A DNA stretch of 26,220 nucleotides from Amphimedon queenslandica. Lineage: Eukaryota > Porifera > Demospongiae > Haplosclerida > Niphatidae. Made by a program: the position numbers and the translations under genes. The stretch covers positions 2,100 to 28,319 of the forward strand of contig NW_003546797.1 in NCBI RefSeq assembly GCF_000090795.2, written 5' to 3'. The number at the start of each line of letters is the position of its first letter. The first letter of the stretch is position 1. Below are positions 9,900 to 23,835 of this stretch, piece after piece. The notes beneath the pieces were generated by a model. The model did not search any database. It had not been told where the DNA came from and was given only the letters and a program-made list of their open reading frames with translations.

Positions 9900-12052
9900 A
9901 TGGCTTCCGATGAAGAGGATGATATTCCAGAGCTGGTTCCTCTCTCCTTTCCTAAAGATGACTCCTCTCAGCAAGAGAAGGAGAGAGAGCCTCAGACCAG
10001 TAGAAATAAAGTACCAGTAACAATAATAACTGGATTCCTAGGTAAATAAAGAGAATTATGAAGAGATTATTGTGTCATTCTTCATAAGGAGCTGGTAAAA
10101 CCACATTATTGAACTATATACTAACAGAACAGCACAAGAAGAGGATCGCAGTGATACTCAATGAGTTTGGGGAAGGATCTGCTGTAGAGAAGTCAATGGC
10201 AGTGGGTCAGTCTGGGGAACTTTATGAAGAATGGCTGGAACTGAGGAATGGGTGCCTCTGCTGTTCAGTGAGGTAAAGATAATTAATATAAAGATGGAAC
10301 TACTTGTAATCAGTATATTAATGATATATTGGTTAGTCAATGCTTTTAGCTAATAGTTAATGATAAAGATCCCTCACTGCATTTAGTACACATAAAATAC
10401 CACATATTAACACTCAACCACTTCCCCTGTAGAGATGCAGGAGTAAAAGCAATAGAGAATCTGATGGAGTATAAAGGAAAGTTTGACTATATACTCCTGG
10501 AGACCACAGGACTGGCTGACCCTGGACCCATTGCTAGTATATTCTGGTTGGATGATGGACTTGGAAGCAGTTTAATACTTGATGGTAATAATGAATAGCA
10601 ATAGAACACTGTGTTACCAATACATGTACATGTACATGTACATGTACATGTACATGTACATGTTCTTATGTTGCGTAGAGAGTTTGAGCGGATTCCGATC
10701 AAGTTTGGATTTTTTATGATTTTTTAAAGTTGCTCCAAAATTGGACAAAAGTCCCTGTACTATAGTATAGGAATTTTGGGGAAATTTCACCAAAATTGAC
10801 AAGTAGAAAATTCCTCAATTTTATTACATTTTCTGATACATATACATGTTCTTATATTGTGTAGAAAGTTTGAGCGGATTCCGATCAAGTTTGGATTTTT
10901 TTATGATTTTTAAAGTTGCTCCAAAATTGGACAAAAGTCCCTGTACTATAGTACAGGGATTTTGGGGAAATTTCACCAAAATTGACAAGTAGAAAATTCC
11001 TCAATTTTATTACATTTCCTGATGCATATACATGTACTTATGTTGTGTAGAAAGTTTGAACTGATATTGATCTCATTTGGATTTTTTACGAATTTTCAAA
11101 GTTTCTCAAAAATTGGACAAAAGTTTCTGTACTATAGTACATGGTCTTGGGCCAAATTTTGCCGAAAATGAAAAGGAGAGAATTCTCAATTTTTATTACA
11201 TTTTTTGATAAATTGTGTATGTTCTTATTTAGGAATTGTTACTGTTGTTGATGCAAAGTACATTCATAAAGTAATTAATAATTAATTAATTAATTAATTA
11301 ATTAATTAATTGGTTTTAGCAATTAGATGAAGTGAAAGGTGACGGATCAATTAATGAAGCAATTAGGTATTAATTAATTAATTTATTTATTTATTTATTT
11401 ATTTATTCTTTAGACAGATTGGTTTAGCTGATGTTATTATTATTAATAAATGTGATTTAATTAATGATGATGAAATATCAACAGTGATTCAAAGAATCAG
11501 GTTAACACTTAACACTGATTCTGATATTGATTTGATTTAATAGATCTATTAACTCTATGGCTAATTTTATACAAACAATTAGATCAAAGTAACCTTGATC
11601 ATTATTATTATCATCATCATTATTATTATTGTTGTTGTTGTTCATAATTTGTTGTTGTTTCAGGGTTAATCTTGATGATATTTTAGATATCAATTGTTAT
11701 ACTACCAGTGATAAGTAATTACTGATTCTATTTTTAACCCTTTCAATCCTTTCTACAGGTCCATTGGTAAAATTGAATTATATTCACAATCAACAACTGA
11801 TCAGTATCACATTGATAAAGTAGTTTATTTATTTATATTTATTTGTTTATTTATTTATTTATTAGTCAGTAAATACGGTTACTTTTGAAGTAATTGGATC
11901 AATTAATGAAAATAAACTGGAGGAGTGGCTACAAGTAATAATTTTATTATTATTATTAATTAATGATTAATAAGGAGTTATTGTGGGAGAAGTCAATAAA
12001 GAATAAAAATGGAAAAGAAATGAACATAATGAGAATGAAAGTATCGTTAATG

Positions 12053-12111
<59 letters not shown>

Positions 12112-13249
12112 CATGTCTATAGGGTTTATTGTGTATTGAGTCCAGTCCAGTTAAGGTTATACTCCAGTGTGTTAATGAGTTATATGAACTGATACCAACC
12201 AGTGGATGGGAGGAGAATGAAGAACAATTGAACAGACTAGTCTTTATAGGTAATGGAGGGAGGGAGAGTAGTTAGTAATTCGTTCTGCCTGGAAAAAAAT
12301 AACAGGTGGTTGGTCACGCTATATGTTATTAATATTATATTACCATTATTATTATTTATTGCATGGTTGTTTTAAGTGATGAACTGGTTGTTCATTTGTT
12401 GAGTTGGTTGCTATCGATCATCATAGGCAAACTATGTATGTATATCTATGTATAAGTGTACAATGTAGTATTATTATTTATTACAAAGTATCTAATGCTC
12501 TGGTAACTGTTAGATGTCCATGATGCTAGAGCTCCGGTAATAGGGGCTTCACCCCTATATACATGTATACTGGGGCATAGCCCCAGTATCAATAATACAC
12601 TCATTTATTAATACGACAACCAGCGACATTGGTGCAGCAAGATCATGATGGTGCAGTGGAGAGGCTTGTATGGATTGCACGGATGAGGGCAGTATTTGAA
12701 TCCGGTCAGGACTACTGAGTGAAACTATGCTATGGTTTTTGATTTTTTTTTTTTTAAATACTGTATAGGGGGAAATTTTTGTGGATTTTGCATTTTTTCA
12801 AAATCCACGAAAATAAAATTTGTGAAAATTGATTCAATACGGTTCAAGACCATGAAAATTAAAGTTAAAATTAATATTTTGAACGGATCTAAGAAATTTT
12901 TGGGCCATGAAAATTTTTTGCTATACAGTACCTTTTTGCTTTTTTTTTAACTTTTGGTTTTTTAGGTCATAAAATAAGCATCCTCTCGTACATCTTAGCC
13001 TCCAGGATCGTATTGTTTTTGGGATTTGAGTTTAGTGTTTCTTGATAAAAAGACTAAGTTCCATTTTGCACTATTGCGCATGCGCACAAGCTGTTTTATG
13101 GAGAAAAAACGGACTACCAGAGCTCTAGCATCACAGACATCTAATAGTTACCGGAGCGTTAGACACAGCCTATTTATTTATTATTAGGAGTTAATTTGGA
13201 TAAAGAATCATTACTAACATCTTTTAATACTTTTACAAAACTACAATAA
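9900..13249 (+). CDS. ZNG1: ZNG1 / CBWD zinc-regulated GTPase metalloprotein activator
   Basis: A COG0523-family GTPase that in animals delivers zinc to methionine aminopeptidase 1. Thirteen exons give 376 residues: 9900-10041, 10089-10272, 10433-10584, 11233-11270, 11320-11366, 11414-11500, 11544-11588, 11664-11714, 11759-11819, 11866-11934, 11975-12040, 12123-12249 and 13188-13249. Visible motifs: Walker A GFLGAGKTT (45-53); zinc site NGCLCC (Cys103, 105, 106); LETTGLADP; GTPase specificity motif NKCD; C-terminal CobW domain with [10 protein letters not shown] and LVFIGVNLDK. An N-terminal PELVP motif (residues 10-14) matches the METAP1-binding motif of ZNG1 but lacks its leading Cys. Several introns are 40-50 nt long. 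The last intron (938 nt) is swollen by transposons. AATAAA at 13245-13250 overlaps the stop codon. The C-terminus is shorter than in human ZNG1. Confidence 0.95.
10620..10662. repeat. (TACATG)n hexanucleotide repeat
   Basis: About seven self-complementary TACATG units in ZNG1 intron 3, immediately before the 186-bp repeat array whose unit also contains TACATGT. The array may have seeded this microsatellite. Confidence 0.85.
10661..11219 (+). repeat. Three tandem 186-bp repeat units in ZNG1 intron 3
   Basis: Units start near 10661, 10847 and 11033 (spacing 186 bp each) at the word TGTTCTTAT/TGTACTTAT. Each holds a core around CCCTGTACTATAGTACAGGG, a perfect 20-bp palindrome in unit 2 (10939-10958). 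Units 1 and 2 are closest; unit 3 is more diverged. The array ends just before the exon 4 acceptor. The same family occurs reverse-complemented at 16795-17140 and 18905-19405. Confidence 0.88.
12054..12111. repeat. (TTA)n microsatellite in ZNG1 intron 11
   Basis: About 19 TTA/ATT triplets shortly upstream of the exon 12 acceptor (TCATGTCTATAG). Confidence 0.9.
12491..13163. mobile_element. 673-bp element with 49-bp terminal inverted repeats in the last ZNG1 intron
   Basis: Left arm 12491-12539 (TCTAATGCTCTGGTAACTG...) and right arm 13115-13163 match as inverted repeats with about six mismatches. Each arm contains two related subrepeats of GCT(C/A)..GCTC(C/T)GGTA. Inside are small hairpins around ATAGGGGC...GGGGCATAGCCCC, a tRNA-like stretch with Pol III box similarity (12630-12720) and a second, nested MITE (12759-12930). 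No transposase and no clear target-site duplication were seen, so the superfamily is unassigned. Confidence 0.75.
12759..12930. mobile_element. TA-flanked MITE, copy 3, nested in a larger element
   Basis: About 172 bp with ends TACTGTATAG and CTATACAGTA. The interior has TTTTTGTGGATTTTGC and AAAATCCACGAAAAT, matching copies 1, 2 and 4. It lies inside the 12491-13163 element in the last ZNG1 intron. Confidence 0.7.
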
Positions 13250-13354
13250 ATGTAACAATAATATCATTAATAGAATAATAATAATAATAATGGAAATGTT
13301 CACTAATAATAATGTTAACACTATTAAACTATATTTTAATAATTAAGGAATTTT

Positions 13355-14320
13355 TCAGATTAAAATGCACCACAAATTTCCTTGATCTCCTGGATTTTCC
13401 TGACATCTCTGATTTTCCTGACTCCTCGGATTTTCCTGACCCCCTTGACCCCTTAGACTTTCCCTCACGCTTAACTTGGCATAGTCTATAAGAAATTTAG
13501 CTTTATCAAGGTAGTACTTTGCAAATTCTTTCAAAAAAGAATATGCCCTTTCACTGCATTGATCAATACATGATACCCACAATGGGTTTAGCCAATTCTT
13601 TTCCAACAGAAGCTTATCTACTTCATCACTAGCAGTACAAAATGGTATTTTATCAAAAGTATCAGTCTGGACACGATCAGAAACTTTAGAATGAATGTAT
13701 CGTCTCAAATCCCTAATTTTTTTTTGCACAGCTTCTTCCTTCGCAGCTTCTGACAGTTTCTGTATTAGTGGGTCACCAATAAATTGGTTTGTTTGTGTGA
13801 GTACAACAACCATATGCTCCCATAAGTTAACATGCAATTTAAACTTAACATCATTTAGAATTTTTATCAGATCTGCATTAGCTCTACTGGTCATATTAAT
13901 ACACAAGAGGACCAGATCAAATTTACCCTTAGCATTGATTTCATTTAAAATATCGAAATTACTTTTGCCTCGACTGTCACCAAATCCAACAGTATCATAA
14001 ACCTTAATCTTTACTCCCTTGTGTTCCCCTTCATGTACTTCAACTTTTAACTGCTCTGACTCTATACCATGACTAACTTTTGCTACTGTTTTACCCATCA
14101 AATTATTGATGAGTGTTGATTTCCCAGTGCCAGTAGGACCAATAACTACTATATTAATAGGCTCTCCTCTTTGACGCAGTTCTTCAATCTTTTGCCAATA
14201 TTCCTCACTTTCTTTATCTTCAATTTCCTCATCTGGCGAAAGGTTTTCATTTTGCTGTTCAACATTCTGTATATCATTATCCTCAGACTGAACCGCAGGA
14301 TCTTCTAACGGAGTAGCCAT
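13355..14320 (-). CDS. AIG1/Toc34-like GTPase with hexapeptide repeats and a C-terminal CaaX box
   Basis: Intronless, 321 residues. I start at MATPLEDP (14320) because paralogues begin MATPLDD and MATLFHD; the frame stays open 48 codons further upstream. G1 GPTGTGKS is at residues 61-68, followed by G3 VYDTVGFGD, a Toc34-like G4 region VVLTQTNQF and a G5-like IPFCTAS. The cluster signature is present as NWLNPLWVSCIDQCSE. Unlike its paralogues it has no glycine zipper. The tail has four hexapeptides of the QEN type, encoded by 18-bp repeats at 13373-13444, and ends W-C-I-L-I. The last four residues, CILI, fit a CaaX prenylation box of the geranylgeranyl type. It is probably a membrane-associated GTPase of the GIMAP-like group. 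It lies tail-to-tail with ZNG1, 105 bp apart. Confidence 0.85.
   Translation of the reverse strand: MATPLEDPAVQSEDNDIQNVEQQNENLSPDEEIEDKESEEYWQKIEELRQRGEPINIVVIGPTGTGKSTLINNLMGKTVAKVSHGIESEQLKVEVHEGEHKGVKIKVYDTVGFGDSRGKSNFDILNEINAKGKFDLVLLCINMTSRANADLIKILNDVKFKLHVNLWEHMVVVLTQTNQFIGDPLIQKLSEAAKEEAVQKKIRDLRRYIHSKVSDRVQTDTFDKIPFCTASDEVDKLLLEKNWLNPLWVSCIDQCSERAYSFLKEFAKYYLDKAKFLIDYAKLSVRESLRGQGGQENPRSQENQRCQENPGDQGNLWCILI
13373..13444 (-). repeat. 18-bp x 4 coding minisatellite in a GTPase tail
   Basis: Units 13373-13390, 13391-13408, 13409-13426 and 13427-13444 share the core GGATTTTCCTGA on the + strand and encode the QEN-type hexapeptides just before the CaaX end of the GTPase. Confidence 0.8.
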
Positions 14321-14636
14321 GTAGAGCTTAGTAGATAGTCTAGTTGTGAGCCCACCGATAGGAGTAGGAGTAGCCTGGGGACTAGACGAGAGTAGGAGTA
14401 CAGTCGGCTCGTTCCAGTCAAGCTGCTTGTAATTGTCATTACAATAAAAACAAGGAGTGAACATATTGAGTGTACACTGATGTGTGGTCTATTCCTTTAT
14501 CAATAAACATACTATTCAATACAACATATGTACTGACTTGACTACTTGTCTATTCCTATTTCAAAATAATGATAAATGATAACTATTTTACGAAACAAAA
14601 TAAAGTAGACTGTCAAACAAAAGCAATAAAATCAGT
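14321..14636. other. Intergenic spacer between two GTPase genes
   Basis: It holds the 5' flank of the 13355-14320 gene, which is in frame with it up to 14464 (alternative N-terminus), and the 3' flank of the next GTPase. Apart from that alternative frame I see nothing distinctive. Confidence 0.5.
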
Positions 14637-15533
14637 TTAATAGTTTTTAAATTTTTCAACAACACGCTTTGTAATAGCAGCACCAATATATCCACCTGCA
14701 ATAGCTCCTATTATAGTACCAGTAACAGGTACAATAGAACCAACTATAGCACCAATAGCAGTACCTATTGCAACCCCAAAACCAAAAGCAACTATTTTGA
14801 TAATGGAAAACCATGATGCGAAATGGTATGTCTCATTGCTACAACGATCAATACACTTGTCCCACAGTGTATTCACCCAGTCTTCAGTAGTAGGTAGCTC
14901 CCTTTCATCTTCTACCCCAGCAATACAGAACGGTATTCCCACCAATGCTTCTTTCCTCACACAATTAGAAAGACGACCAGTAAGGTATGATTTGTATTCT
15001 TCAATTTGCTTATTTATTTCACCCTCCAGGTCATTGGACTTAGCTACACTTCCAAGTGTAATAAACTGATTGGCAAATGTTAATACGACAATTGTCTTCT
15101 TCCACATTTCTTCATGTAAGACAGAGGCCAGTTCTAAGAATGTGTCTCGATCAACTCTTCCTCCTAACTTGGTACACAAGAGGACCAGATCATACTTTTC
15201 ATGCCTCCTAATATTTCTTAAATAACTCCAATCACTTCTGCCCTCAAACCCAACTGTATCATAAACCCTTATCCTAACCCCTTTGTACTCTCCTTCATAA
15301 GAATGTATTTCAGTTGTAACACCTCTTGCTCCATATCCAACCGTAGCTACATCCTTCCCAAACAAAGCATTGATGAGTGTTGATTTACCAGCACCAGCTG
15401 GACCAATCACTAATATATTGACTGGATCTTCTCTACAGCCCAAAGCCTTCAACTTTTCCTCATTTTCTAGTGAGAGATTATCATCAGAACCATTCTCTTC
15501 AGACTGAGAAGTATCATGAAAAAGAGTAGCCAT
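14637..15533 (-). CDS. AIG1/Toc34-like (GIMAP-like) GTPase with C-terminal glycine zipper
   Basis: Intronless, 298 residues, start [13 protein letters not shown]. An acidic N-terminus is followed by G1 GPAGAGKS (44-51), a switch I stretch [16 protein letters not shown]3 VYDTVGFEG, the G4-region motif VVLTFANQF in place of a classical N/TKxD, and a G5-like IPFCIAG. The family signature is [20 protein letters not shown]. Roughly residues 240-290 form a hydrophobic Gly/Ala-spaced segment ([17 protein letters not shown] and [11 protein letters not shown]), a glycine-zipper hairpin likely to insert in membranes, ending in basic [10 protein letters not shown]. Some GIMAPs also have C-terminal hydrophobic anchors. 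All G-domain motifs look intact. Confidence 0.87.
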   Translation of the reverse strand: MATLFHDTSQSEENGSDDNLSLENEEKLKALGCREDPVNILVIGPAGAGKSTLINALFGKDVATVGYGARGVTTEIHSYEGEYKGVRIRVYDTVGFEGRSDWSYLRNIRRHEKYDLVLLCTKLGGRVDRDTFLELASVLHEEMWKKTIVVLTFANQFITLGSVAKSNDLEGEINKQIEEYKSYLTGRLSNCVRKEALVGIPFCIAGVEDERELPTTEDWVNTLWDKCIDRCSNETYHFASWFSIIKIVAFGFGVAIGTAIGAIVGSIVPVTGTIIGAIAGGYIGAAITKRVVEKFKNY

Positions 15534-15807
15534 GTTATTATCTTTGTGATGTGGAGTAAGACTGGAGTGGAAGTGAGGGTGAGATCTAATTAATGAGATT
15601 AGTTATTTAATGAAGGTTAGACTCTCCCACACATCAGTTATTATTATTATTATTGTCTCTGACATCTTTTTTAAATTATTTTTACAAAGCAACAAATAAA
15701 GTGATAATAATAATTATAAAATGTGTTGATTAATAAACAAGATTAAATAGGGCATTATAGTAGCTGATAAATGAATGAAGTGTTCATTGGTTGGTTGTAG
15801 AGTTAGT

Positions 15808-21112
<5,305 letters not shown>

Positions 21113-21156
21113 TCAATATAAATATATCACTTATTATTAACATAAATATATCGCAC

Positions 21157-21279
21157 ATTAATTAACATGTACATGTGCATGTTAATTAATATACTCATTT
21201 CACATAAAGTGTCATTCAAACTACTAGTAGCTCTTTCAACTGTTACTATATTTAGTAACAGTAAATATAGTAACAGTTG
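21157..21279. repeat. Two perfect hairpins upstream of the WRN fragment
   Basis: Arms 21157-21169 / 21178-21190 (13 bp, ATTAATTAACATG) and 21237-21254 / 21262-21279 (18 bp, CAACTGTTACTATATTTA, 7-nt loop) are exact inverted repeats. They lie where the missing 5' exons of the helicase would be expected. Confidence 0.85.
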
Positions 21280-21280
21280 A

Positions 21281-21460
21281 TTTTATAATAAGAACAACAC
21301 TCCATTGAATATACAAACAGTAAGAAACAAAGACGCTGTTACAATTCACTGGAAAAAGAGGGGAGAAGAACTGTCACTATCAAGCAGTGAGTACAAGATA
21401 GCTACAGTTGATACTACAATAGAATCAGTAAGTACAACTATTGACAGTAGTAACAGGTAG
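21281..21460 (+). pseudogene. Orphan immunoglobulin-like domain reading frame
   Basis: An open frame of 59 codons between in-frame stops reads VTIHWKKRGEELSLSSSEYKI followed by ATVDTTIES in its middle part. This resembles an Ig-fold core strand with Trp (strand C), then the E-F region. AATAAG before 21293 could be an acceptor and AACAG|GTAGAC at 21457 a donor, so it may be one exon or an exon remnant. No Met start and no partner exon were identified. Confidence 0.33.
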
Positions 21461-21652
21461 ACACAGCTTAAAGTAGTGGTGTTTTTAATATTGGTAATAT
21501 CCTTATCAATAATAAACCAACAATCACTATAATGTACATGATCATAATAATAGCAATGAACATGTATATAGAATCACCAATACACTTATACAACACTGCA
21601 GTATCAATTGAAATTAGACTTATATTCATTAGGATATACAAGACAGCAGTGA

Positions 21653-22633
21653 ATGATGAAGACAGGATACATTATACTCTTAGTGGTAGGAGCAGCAGTG
21701 TCTATCCCACCACCTGATGATCAGTTACATATTTATGCACTACCAGTGGGGCAGGGTGACTCCACTGTAGTACAGTGTCCTAAAGCTGATAATGGAATGA
21801 TCAGTATTATTGATATGGGATCAAGCAAATCAACAGGATTCAGCAAAGACGACGCATTACGTTATCTAAGCGGACAAGAAATCAAGTTGATAATGTTAAC
21901 GCACTCTGATGCTGATCACATCAATTTCATTCAACCATTACTTGATACATACCAAAAGGACTCAGTCCCAGTATACCACTCATGCCAGTGGAGTAGGTAC
22001 AGGATATCATCAGATAAAGCAGTGCCTCATCGAGTCAGTAAATGCTGTGGAATTGAAGGCTGCAATACTGAACTGGTCCTCTGTCCTAACAGCAATGCTG
22101 TACTGCAAGTGGTTGGATCTGAGCTCAGTAATTGTGGACGAAAACGTAATCGTGACAGTATCTTAGCTATCGTCAAGTATAAAGGTGTCAAGACTCTCGT
22201 GGTTGGAGATTTCGAAGGTACCAAGACGTTCATTAGAAAGTATCTTGATTGTGTGGGCCACGCCCCCAACAGTGAGCTCCAGTCTGATATATACAGACTG
22301 TCTCATCATGGAGCATGGAACAGGCTGGCTAACAGGAGGGAGTTCTTAGCTGCAGTTGATGCTAAATACGTGTTCTCCAGCAGCGGATTAAAGTCTAACT
22401 ACAAGCACCCACGATGTGAGCTGTATGATATATATAAAGGTAGAGTTGCTGTGGAAGAGAAGTATCATCAGTATACTTGGTATAAGAAGTATGGAGGTGC
22501 TATTACTTATTATATTAATGATGCTATTTATGTTACTAGTGTTATTAATAGTGAGGGATCCATTAATAATTATATTATTTATTTTAATATTAATAATAAT
22601 GGAAAGATACAATCAGGAATAACTGTTGTTTAA
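21653..22633 (+). CDS. Secreted ComEC/Rec2-type metallo-beta-lactamase-fold hydrolase
   Basis: Intronless, 326 residues. Two adjacent Met codons open the frame; either gives a signal peptide (KTGYIILLVVGAAVS) with likely cleavage before IPPPDD. The rest matches the MBL domain found at the C-terminus of bacterial ComEC and in stand-alone secreted homologues: VGQGDS (residues 32-37), IIDMG, metal-ligand motif THSDADHIN (83-91), NRDSILAIVKYKG, VVGDFEG, LSHHG and YKHPR. Such proteins are putative metal-dependent phosphodiesterases or nucleases; the substrate here is unknown. The C-terminal 50 residues are rich in Asn, Ile and Tyr and are coded by AT-rich DNA. It lies tail-to-tail with a GTPase, 66 bp apart. 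Absence of introns next to intron-dense genes suggests horizontal or retro-origin (inference). Confidence 0.82.
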   Translation: MMKTGYIILLVVGAAVSIPPPDDQLHIYALPVGQGDSTVVQCPKADNGMISIIDMGSSKSTGFSKDDALRYLSGQEIKLIMLTHSDADHINFIQPLLDTYQKDSVPVYHSCQWSRYRISSDKAVPHRVSKCCGIEGCNTELVLCPNSNAVLQVVGSELSNCGRKRNRDSILAIVKYKGVKTLVVGDFEGTKTFIRKYLDCVGHAPNSELQSDIYRLSHHGAWNRLANRREFLAAVDAKYVFSSSGLKSNYKHPRCELYDIYKGRVAVEEKYHQYTWYKKYGGAITYYINDAIYVTSVINSEGSINNYIIYFNINNNGKIQSGITVV

Positions 22634-22699
22634 TTTAAAACAATGATTTTTTCTACAATACTAAAAATAAAATTGACTAAAAATAAAATTAAATAATGG

Positions 22700-23635
22700 T
22701 TATTTAAATATACGCCCCACAATAATCCCAACAAGAGAAACACCAGCTCCCACTCCAGCTCCAATACCAGCTCCTATTGCAGTACCAGGCCCAGGTACAA
22801 TAGAACCAACTGCTGCTCCAATGCCAGCACCAATACTAGCAGCACCAAGAAAAGATCCTGCTTCAATAATACCTTGGTTCCTAGCATAAAACGTCAAGAA
22901 TGGGCGTGTTTCATCACTGCAACGATTAATACATGCCTCCCATAGTGTTTTAACCCAGTCTTCAGTCACAGGCAATTTCCTTTCATATTTTATCCCAGCT
23001 AAACAAAATGGTATTCCTAGCAATACTTCCTTGTTAATACGTCCAGAAAGAAATTCAACAATGAACACTTTGTGTTCATTTCTCTGCCTTTTCATTTCAC
23101 TTTGATCTACTACACTCTCAAGTTTCATAAAAAGGTTTGCAAATGTTAATACGACAACTGTCCTCTTCCACATCTCTTCAGTTAACACAGAGGCCAGTTC
23201 TGAGAACACACGAGGATCTGCTCTATCTACTAACTTTGCACAAATGAGAATTAAATCAAACTTGTCAAATTTAGCAATGCCTAATAAAATATTGTCTTCA
23301 CTTTTGCCTCTAGTATTAAACCCAATGGTAACATAAAGCTTCATCTTCACACCCTTATACTCTCCTTCATGTACTTCTATGTTAATTTCAGTTGTAACAA
23401 TTACTACATCCTTCCCAAACATAGCATTAATGAGTGTTGATTTACCAGCACCAGGTGGACCAATCACTAATATATTGACAGGCCTTCCTCTATTACGTAG
23501 CTCCTTTACCTTATTATCAACATCACTGCCTTTTTTACTGTCTTCAGTAGGATTATCTTCAATGTTTTCATTTTCTTGGATGTTCTCATTGCCTGGGACA
23601 ATTATTATGCTGTTTTCACCTTCAGCTTCAGCCAT
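22700..23635 (-). CDS. GIMAP-like GTPase paralogue with degenerate switch regions and glycine zipper
   Basis: Intronless, 311 residues, start MAEAEGENS. G1 GPPGAGKS (59-66) is intact, but the G3 motif reads LYVTIGF where paralogues have YDTVGF, so the magnesium-coordinating Asp is replaced by Val. The switch I loop after GKDVVIV is about five residues shorter than in the 14637-15533 paralogue, lacking the GYGARG segment. The other family marks remain: VVLTFANLF, IPFCLAG, VTEDWVKTLWEACINRCSDE. The C-terminus is a long glycine zipper (GAASIGAGIGAAVGSIVPGPG and on) ending GRIFK. It probably binds nucleotide but hydrolyses poorly, or acts as a regulatory pseudo-GTPase (inference). The frame is fully open, so the gene is not obviously dead. 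Confidence 0.85.
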   Translation of the reverse strand: MAEAEGENSIIIVPGNENIQENENIEDNPTEDSKKGSDVDNKVKELRNRGRPVNILVIGPPGAGKSTLINAMFGKDVVIVTTEINIEVHEGEYKGVKMKLYVTIGFNTRGKSEDNILLGIAKFDKFDLILICAKLVDRADPRVFSELASVLTEEMWKRTVVVLTFANLFMKLESVVDQSEMKRQRNEHKVFIVEFLSGRINKEVLLGIPFCLAGIKYERKLPVTEDWVKTLWEACINRCSDETRPFLTFYARNQGIIEAGSFLGAASIGAGIGAAVGSIVPGPGTAIGAGIGAGVGAGVSLVGIIVGRIFK

Positions 23636-23835
23636 AACTGCCTCTCTAAAGCATGGGTCTCATGTGACCAGACTGACCTCACAAAAACTATTTTATCAGG
23701 TGTGCAAATTATGGTACCATTATAATAACTGGAGGAGTGAACTGATCCTTGTCACTGCCTATGGTATGTTTGCTACCAAAAAGTATTATAAATTGCCAAA
23801 ACTTACAAGCAAAAAAAACTATAATATCAGTTTAA

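Noticed and set aside
14321..14464. N-terminal extension of the first GTPase starting at MFTPCFYCND
   Set aside because: Paralogues start at MATPLDD or MATLFHD, aligned with the Met at 14320. The extension has no similarity and is probably 5' UTR.
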